Assembly (NCBI GenBank): GCA_963698715.1
Contig: CAVORW010000001.1
Span: 372,001-436,000, forward strand
Source of the DNA: CAWHJB01 sp963698715
Lineage (GTDB): Bacteria; Chloroflexota; Anaerolineae; Anaerolineales; UBA4823
Length of the DNA stretch: 64,000 nucleotides
Direction of reading: 5' to 3'
Shown here: positions 60,340 to 64,000 of the stretch, piece by piece
Layout: the number at the start of each line of letters is the position of its first letter
How positions within the stretch are numbered: position 1 is the first letter of the stretch
Program-made: the position numbers and the translations under genes
Notes under the pieces: generated by a model
The model's database searches: none
The model's input: the letters and a program-made list of their open reading frames with translations, nothing else
What the model was told of the DNA's origin: nothing

Positions 60340-62343
60340 ATGCTGACTACGATTGAAAAGATCATCTTTGTAGTAGCAGTGATTGGTTCAGGATATGCGG
60401 CTTATCTGGCAGCAGATCGTATCGTCCGGACGATCGGGCGCGGTCATGGAACGATCGACTGGCAGGCTGCCCGCAAGCGGTTGTTCTCCGTCCTCGCAAA
60501 GGTTGTGACTCTCCAGCCTACCTTCCGAATTCGGTTTGGCCCCAGTTTGTTTCACGCCTTTATCGCCTGGAGCTTTATGTATTACTTGCTCTTAAACCTG
60601 GGAGATATCCTCCAGGGGTTTATAGCAAACTATCATTTTATGGGCCAGGGAGTGATTGGCGGTCTCTATCGCTTTATGGCGGACCTCCTCAGTGTGGCTG
60701 CCTTGGTGGGTATGCTGGTTCTGATTATCCGGCGTTTTGTTCTCAATCCAGGTACGTTAACGGCCCGCCCAGAAGTGCTGTTGTGGCCGAAGGCGCGTGC
60801 CAGCATCAGGCGCGATTCGGCTATCGTGGGTATTTTTATTCTGGTCCACGTGGGTTCCCGCTTTATGGGGGAAACGGTCAAACTCGCCGGCGGTGAAGCC
60901 GACCCCTGGCAGCCATTTGCTTCTCTGGCCGCTAATTTATTCAAGGGGGTGAGCGTCCCTGCATTGCTGGTATCTGAGCATGTATTTTTCTGGCTGGCAA
61001 TTGGCACCATATTGCTCTTTATGCCATACTTCCTATATTCAAAGCATCTCCACTTGTTCGGTGCGCCATTGAATTTCCTATTAAAACCTGCGCGCCGTTC
61101 CATGGGGGAGCTGGACCGTCTGGATTTTGATGATGAAAGCCTCGAACAGTTTGGCGCTACCCGGATTGAAGACCTTGGATGGGAACAGATCCTGGATGCT
61201 TATGCCTGCATCATGTGCTACCGCTGCCAGGAGGTTTGTCCTGCGTATGAGACTGGCAAAGTCCTGTCGCCGGCAACCCTGGAGATCAATAAACGCTATT
61301 TCCTGAATTATCAGGGAGCCCGGCTGGCAAAGGGTGAACCCAGTGAGCAGACCCTGATTGAGTTTGCCATTCCCCGAGAAGCGGTCTGGGCCTGTACGGC
61401 GTGTGGCGCTTGTGTCGATATTTGCCCGGTAGGTAACGAGCCCATGCGGGATATCCTCAACATCCGGCAGGCGCTGGTCCTGATGGATAATGAATTCCCT
61501 GAGCAGCTTCAGACCGCTTTCCGCGGTATGGAGCGGACCCTTAACCCCTGGAATGTCTCCCCCGCTGAGCGTATGAAGTGGGCCGACGGCTTGAATGTTC
61601 CGACGATAGACGATACGCCTCAGCCTGAGCTGCTCTGGTGGGTAGGCTGCGCTCCGGCAACCGACTCTCGGGCTCAAAAAACCGCCCAGGCGTTCGCCCG
61701 GATCCTGGGGGCTGCGAGTGTGAACTACGCAGTCCTGGGCGAGCAGGAACAGTGCACAGGCGATTCGGCTCGCCGGGCTGGCAATGAGTTCCTGTTCAAC
61801 GAGCTTGCCCTGGCGAATGTCGAGATTTTGAATGCGGTTGCGCCGCAGCGGATCGTAACAACCTGTCCGCACTGCCTGCACACCCTCCAGAATGAATATC
61901 CGGCTTTTGGAGGCAGCTATACTGTCATCCACCACACCCAATTGATCCAGGAGCTCATCGAGGCAGGTAAACTCAAGCTGCATTCCAGCGACAGCCATAA
62001 ACTAACCTTCCACGATCCCTGCTACCTGGGACGCCAGAATAGCATTCTGCGTGCTCCGCGGGAAGTGCTTCAGCAAACCAACTCGCAGCTCATCGAACTG
62101 CCCCGCCATGCTGAGCAGTCTTTCTGCTGTGGGGCCGGCGGCGCTCAAATGTGGAAAGAGGAGGAGCAGGGCAGGCAGCGGGTGAGCGCTAACCGGATGG
62201 AAGAGGCGATCGCAAGCGGCGCCGAGACTCTGGCTGTGGGCTGCCCATTCTGCATGGTGATGCTGACAGATGCCAAAAAGGACGCCAATGCCGGGCTGGA
62301 AGTCCAGGATGTGGCAGAGATTATTGCAGCCCGGCTGGCATGA
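60340..62343 (+). CDS. Membrane Fe-S oxidoreductase with CCG domains
   Basis: The protein (667 residues) has five N-terminal membrane helices with a NarI-like layout (about residues 5-245), then two 4Fe-4S motifs (CIMCYRCQEVCP and CTACGACVDICP at about residues 290-365). Two CCG domains follow, typical of heterodisulfide-reductase HdrD-like proteins (WVGCAP, CPHCLHTL, DPCYLGRQN, CCGAGGAQMW, CPFCMVMLTDA). By family knowledge such proteins pass electrons between a cytoplasmic donor (often electron-transfer flavoprotein) and menaquinone. ATG 60340 has AAGGGAG upstream; the frame to 60307 is unsupported. Its stop overlaps folK (ATGA). Confidence 0.92.
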   Translation: MLTTIEKIIFVVAVIGSGYAAYLAADRIVRTIGRGHGTIDWQAARKRLFSVLAKVVTLQPTFRIRFGPSLFHAFIAWSFMYYLLLNLGDILQGFIANYHFMGQGVIGGLYRFMADLLSVAALVGMLVLIIRRFVLNPGTLTARPEVLLWPKARASIRRDSAIVGIFILVHVGSRFMGETVKLAGGEADPWQPFASLAANLFKGVSVPALLVSEHVFFWLAIGTILLFMPYFLYSKHLHLFGAPLNFLLKPARRSMGELDRLDFDDESLEQFGATRIEDLGWEQILDAYACIMCYRCQEVCPAYETGKVLSPATLEINKRYFLNYQGARLAKGEPSEQTLIEFAIPREAVWACTACGACVDICPVGNEPMRDILNIRQALVLMDNEFPEQLQTAFRGMERTLNPWNVSPAERMKWADGLNVPTIDDTPQPELLWWVGCAPATDSRAQKTAQAFARILGAASVNYAVLGEQEQCTGDSARRAGNEFLFNELALANVEILNAVAPQRIVTTCPHCLHTLQNEYPAFGGSYTVIHHTQLIQELIEAGKLKLHSSDSHKLTFHDPCYLGRQNSILRAPREVLQQTNSQLIELPRHAEQSFCCGAGGAQMWKEEEQGRQRVSANRMEEAIASGAETLAVGCPFCMVMLTDAKKDANAGLEVQDVAEIIAARLA

Positions 62344-62828
62344 GCAAGATGGTCTTCATCGCCCTGGGCACTAATATTGGCGAACGATCGGCAAATTTAT
62401 TGGAAGCCAGCGCCAGGATGCAGCCTGCGGTGCGCCTCCTGGCCCGTTCTCCAATTTACGAAACCCCACCCTGGGGCTACTTGGACCAGCCTAATTTTTT
62501 AAATCAGGTGATTCAGGGTGAAACTAGCCTTAGTCCACAAGAGCTGCTCGGCCACCTCAAGAAGATCGAAACTGAAATGGGACGCCTGAAATTAATCCAA
62601 AACGGCCCGCGATTGATCGACCTGGATATTCTGTTTTATGATGATCTGGTCCTGGAAAGTGATCACCTTGTGCTTCCGCACCCGCGGATGGCAGGCCGGG
62701 GATTTGTTCTGATGCCCCTGGCAGACCTGGTACCAGAACTCGTCCATCCAGTATCTGGCAAAACCATCCGGACCATGCTGGCTGAGGCTGATTGCTCGGG
62801 CATCACACTTTATTCCGGTAGCAGCTGA
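62340..62828 (+). CDS. folK: HPPK (FolK), second copy
   Basis: The 162-residue protein is a complete pterin pyrophosphokinase: MVFIALGTNIGERSANLLEA, SPIYETPPWGYLDQPNFLNQ, and the signature GPRLIDLDILFYDD, then LPHPRMAGRGFVLMPLADL. It is closer in look to canonical FolK than the copy at 30681-31229. It overlaps the Fe-S oxidoreductase stop and is followed, after an unknown gene, by folP. The two folK genes may be redundant or specialised. Confidence 0.95.
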   Translation: MSKMVFIALGTNIGERSANLLEASARMQPAVRLLARSPIYETPPWGYLDQPNFLNQVIQGETSLSPQELLGHLKKIETEMGRLKLIQNGPRLIDLDILFYDDLVLESDHLVLPHPRMAGRGFVLMPLADLVPELVHPVSGKTIRTMLAEADCSGITLYSGSS

Positions 62829-62870
62829 ACCCGCCGCAGGCGAATGGAGTCGAAGTGTGCGGACGCACGC

Positions 62871-62922
62871 TAACACCCCCAAATCTGGACCTCATCCCAG
62901 AATTTACCAAAGACCCTGATTT
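62871..62922 (+). repeat. Dispersed ~50-bp repeat, third copy
   Basis: The sequence around ACCCCCAAATCTGGACCTC, then CAGAATTTACCAAAGACC, matches the minus strand of 44024-44075 closely and 44165-44217 less closely. It lies after folK in a gap without genes. Confidence 0.55.
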
Positions 62923-62986
62923 ATGTTTCGATTTTCGAGTAAAATCGTTGTGATGGTTTGAATAAAATCCCCTGAGCTATTCCTGA

Positions 62987-63000
62987 TTTTCGGATAGGCT
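62987..63000 (-). repeat. Solo end of the hairpin repeat
   Basis: AGCCTATCCGAAAA on the minus strand differs at one base from the end of copy 2 of the hairpin repeat (AGCCTGTCCGAAAA). No stem follows, so it would be a solo end, or chance. Confidence 0.35.
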
Positions 63001-63022
63001 TTAACCCGAAGGAGGTTATTGC

Positions 63023-63448
63023 ATGGCCGACCTTGAGATGAAACCCCTTAATTGGACCCCCGATCCAGATATTGGCTATACGGTTGTTCGCCGTTCAGAT
63101 GGCGGCATGCAATATACGTTTACTGATGTCGAGCCTGCCACTCTCAAACACTGGCGGACTTTCGCGCTGGAGCACCTGTTGGATGCCGACCGGCTGACCC
63201 GCAATCTCTATGATTTGCGCCAGGTAGAACATATACCTGCTGAAGCCATTCAATATGCGGTGGAGGTCAATAGCGATCCTTCCGCCCGAAATATTCGCCT
63301 GGCAGTTGTAGTTGCCAGGAATGAGGTCCGCCTGGCAATCCAGGAGATCAACTATCTGACCACGCCTTCTGGCGTCGAGATGGCCATTTTCACCAACATG
63401 GATGAGGCCGAAGCCTGGCTGAATCGCCCGCTGACTCTGCTGGTTTAG
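63023..63448 (+). CDS. Conserved-looking hypothetical protein
   Basis: The 141-residue soluble protein has a mixed alpha/beta make-up that resembles SpoIIAA/STAS-like folds: VVRRSDGGMQYTFTDVEPAT, HLLDADRLTRNLYDLRQVEH, NIRLAVVVARNEVRLAIQEI, and the ending MDEAEAWLNRPLTLL (similar endings occur in that group). I do not recognise a named family with confidence. Ribosome site AAGGAGG is strong. It lies between folK and folP and overlaps the folP start by one base, which suggests co-expression rather than a folate role. Confidence 0.8.
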   Translation: MADLEMKPLNWTPDPDIGYTVVRRSDGGMQYTFTDVEPATLKHWRTFALEHLLDADRLTRNLYDLRQVEHIPAEAIQYAVEVNSDPSARNIRLAVVVARNEVRLAIQEINYLTTPSGVEMAIFTNMDEAEAWLNRPLTLLV

Positions 63449-64000
63449 TGCCTGTGCCCGCTTCACCGCTATCAATCCACAATCGGATTTTAAATTGGGG
63501 TACCCGGACTTATCTTATGGGTATCCTCAATGTCACTCCAGACAGTTTTTCAGGTGATGGTCTGTTGCAGGCCAGCCAGGAAAGCGTGGCTGGCTTGCTG
63601 GACCGCGCTTTAGCGCAGGCTCGCAGCTTTGTAGCTGCTGGAGCGGATATATTGGACATCGGCGCAGAAAGTACACGGCCCGGCGCCCAGTTGGTTGCAG
63701 TGGAAGACGAGTTGGAGCGTGTCTTGCCGGTTGTCCGGGCTATCTCGGCTGAACTGGACGTGCTTATTTCGGTTGATACCTACAAATCGGAGGTGGCCAG
63801 GGCCGCCTTACAGGCCGGGGCCCAGATCGTCAATGATGTCTGGGGTATGCGTGCCGACCCGCACCTGGCTGAAGTTGCCGCTCGGTTTAATGCTCCAGTT
63901 ATTTTGATGCATAACCGCAGTTCCTGGGCTCAGGCTGAGATTAAGGAAAATCTGGGCGGCCGGTATGTGGGTGTGCCTTATGATGATCTCATTGAAGACA
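63448..64000 (+). CDS. folP: Dihydropteroate synthase, cut by window edge
   Basis: The visible 184 residues have the FolP signatures MGILNVTPDSFSGDG, AGADILDIGAESTRPGAQ, ISVDTYKSEVARAALQAGAQ and VNDVWGMRADPHL, then PVILMHNR. By family knowledge it joins hydroxymethyl-dihydropterin pyrophosphate and p-aminobenzoate. The likely start is GTG 63448, which overlaps the TAG of the previous gene by one base; GTG 63454 is an alternative. The 3' end lies beyond base 64000. Confidence 0.92.
   Translation, partial: MPVPASPLSIHNRILNWGTRTYLMGILNVTPDSFSGDGLLQASQESVAGLLDRALAQARSFVAAGADILDIGAESTRPGAQLVAVEDELERVLPVVRAISAELDVLISVDTYKSEVARAALQAGAQIVNDVWGMRADPHLAEVAARFNAPVILMHNRSSWAQAEIKENLGGRYVGVPYDDLIED

Noticed and set aside
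61081..61998. Open frame of 305 codons on the minus strand
   Set aside because: It is antisense to the Fe-S oxidoreductase and carries no family motif; such frames are common in GC-rich genes.
1..64000. CRISPR arrays, prophage genes, integrases, restriction systems and secondary-metabolite clusters
   Set aside because: I looked for regularly spaced direct repeats and for the usual protein motifs and found none; the only mobile gene is the ISKra4-like transposase.

Overview
The window reads like a chromosome segment from a Chloroflexota bacterium, probably class Anaerolineae or a close uncultured relative. This is inferred from gene content and style, not from a marker phylogeny. The supporting features are: several NarL/LuxR-type regulators with PAS or GAF sensors; lipoproteins with low-complexity Pro/Thr/Ala linkers and no sign of LPS genes; a menaquinone prenyltransferase; a Rieske/cytochrome b complex followed by two multi-heme cytochromes c; an ECF sigma factor next to a DUF5667 protein; and LCP, L,D-transpeptidase and 3D-domain envelope proteins. 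No rRNA is present. One tRNA-Ser(GGA) and one SRP RNA were found.

Layout. 1-6.2 kb: a multi-PAS sensor (cut by the window edge) with its NarL regulator, a lone receiver protein, and recQ behind a GntR/PBP-like regulator. 6.4-13.7 kb: an envelope redox block made of msrPQ, a ZIP metal transporter, an OmpR-type two-component system, a methionine-rich thioredoxin-like lipoprotein and ccdA. 13.9-20 kb: a GH1 glycosidase, a GNAT gene with two compensating frameshifts, tRNA-Ser, a beta-propeller protein and a hydrolase gene broken by a stop codon. 20-30.5 kb: a nitrogen-assimilation block with gltB, a GAF kinase (frameshifted) plus double-receiver LuxR regulator, and glnA. 30.7-32.5 kb: folK, folB and folE. 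33.4-37.5 kb: a Rieske, cytochrome b and two cytochrome c operon. 37.7 kb: SRP RNA. 38-46.6 kb: sigma factor with DUF5667 partner, a YabE-like protein, a flippase, a sugar transferase, an M23 lipoprotein and an LCP protein. 46.6-51.4 kb: rsmA facing an operon of roadblock, V4R, receiver, GT2 and MFS genes. 52.1-55.7 kb: a NitT/TauT-type ABC transporter with a frameshifted binding protein, and menA. 55.9-57.3 kb: an ISKra4-like insertion sequence. 57.5-64 kb: L,D-transpeptidase, S41 protease, a membrane Fe-S oxidoreductase, a second folK, an unknown protein and folP (cut by the window edge).

How the parts fit. MenA, the Rieske/cytochrome b operon and the membrane Fe-S/CCG protein point to menaquinone-based electron transfer. 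gltB and glnA form the GS-GOGAT cycle and flank a sensor/regulator pair. The folate genes are split over two loci, each with its own folK. The cell-surface genes suggest a monoderm-like envelope with exported polysaccharide.

The most unusual items are: the MsrPQ/Met-rich lipoprotein/CcdA block; a family of about 75-80 bp intergenic hairpin repeats (three copies plus a solo end) with covarying stems; a second dispersed repeat; the roadblock-V4R-receiver operon; a glutamine synthetase lacking the adenylylation tyrosine; and four genes disrupted by indels or a stop codon, which could be real decay or assembly error.
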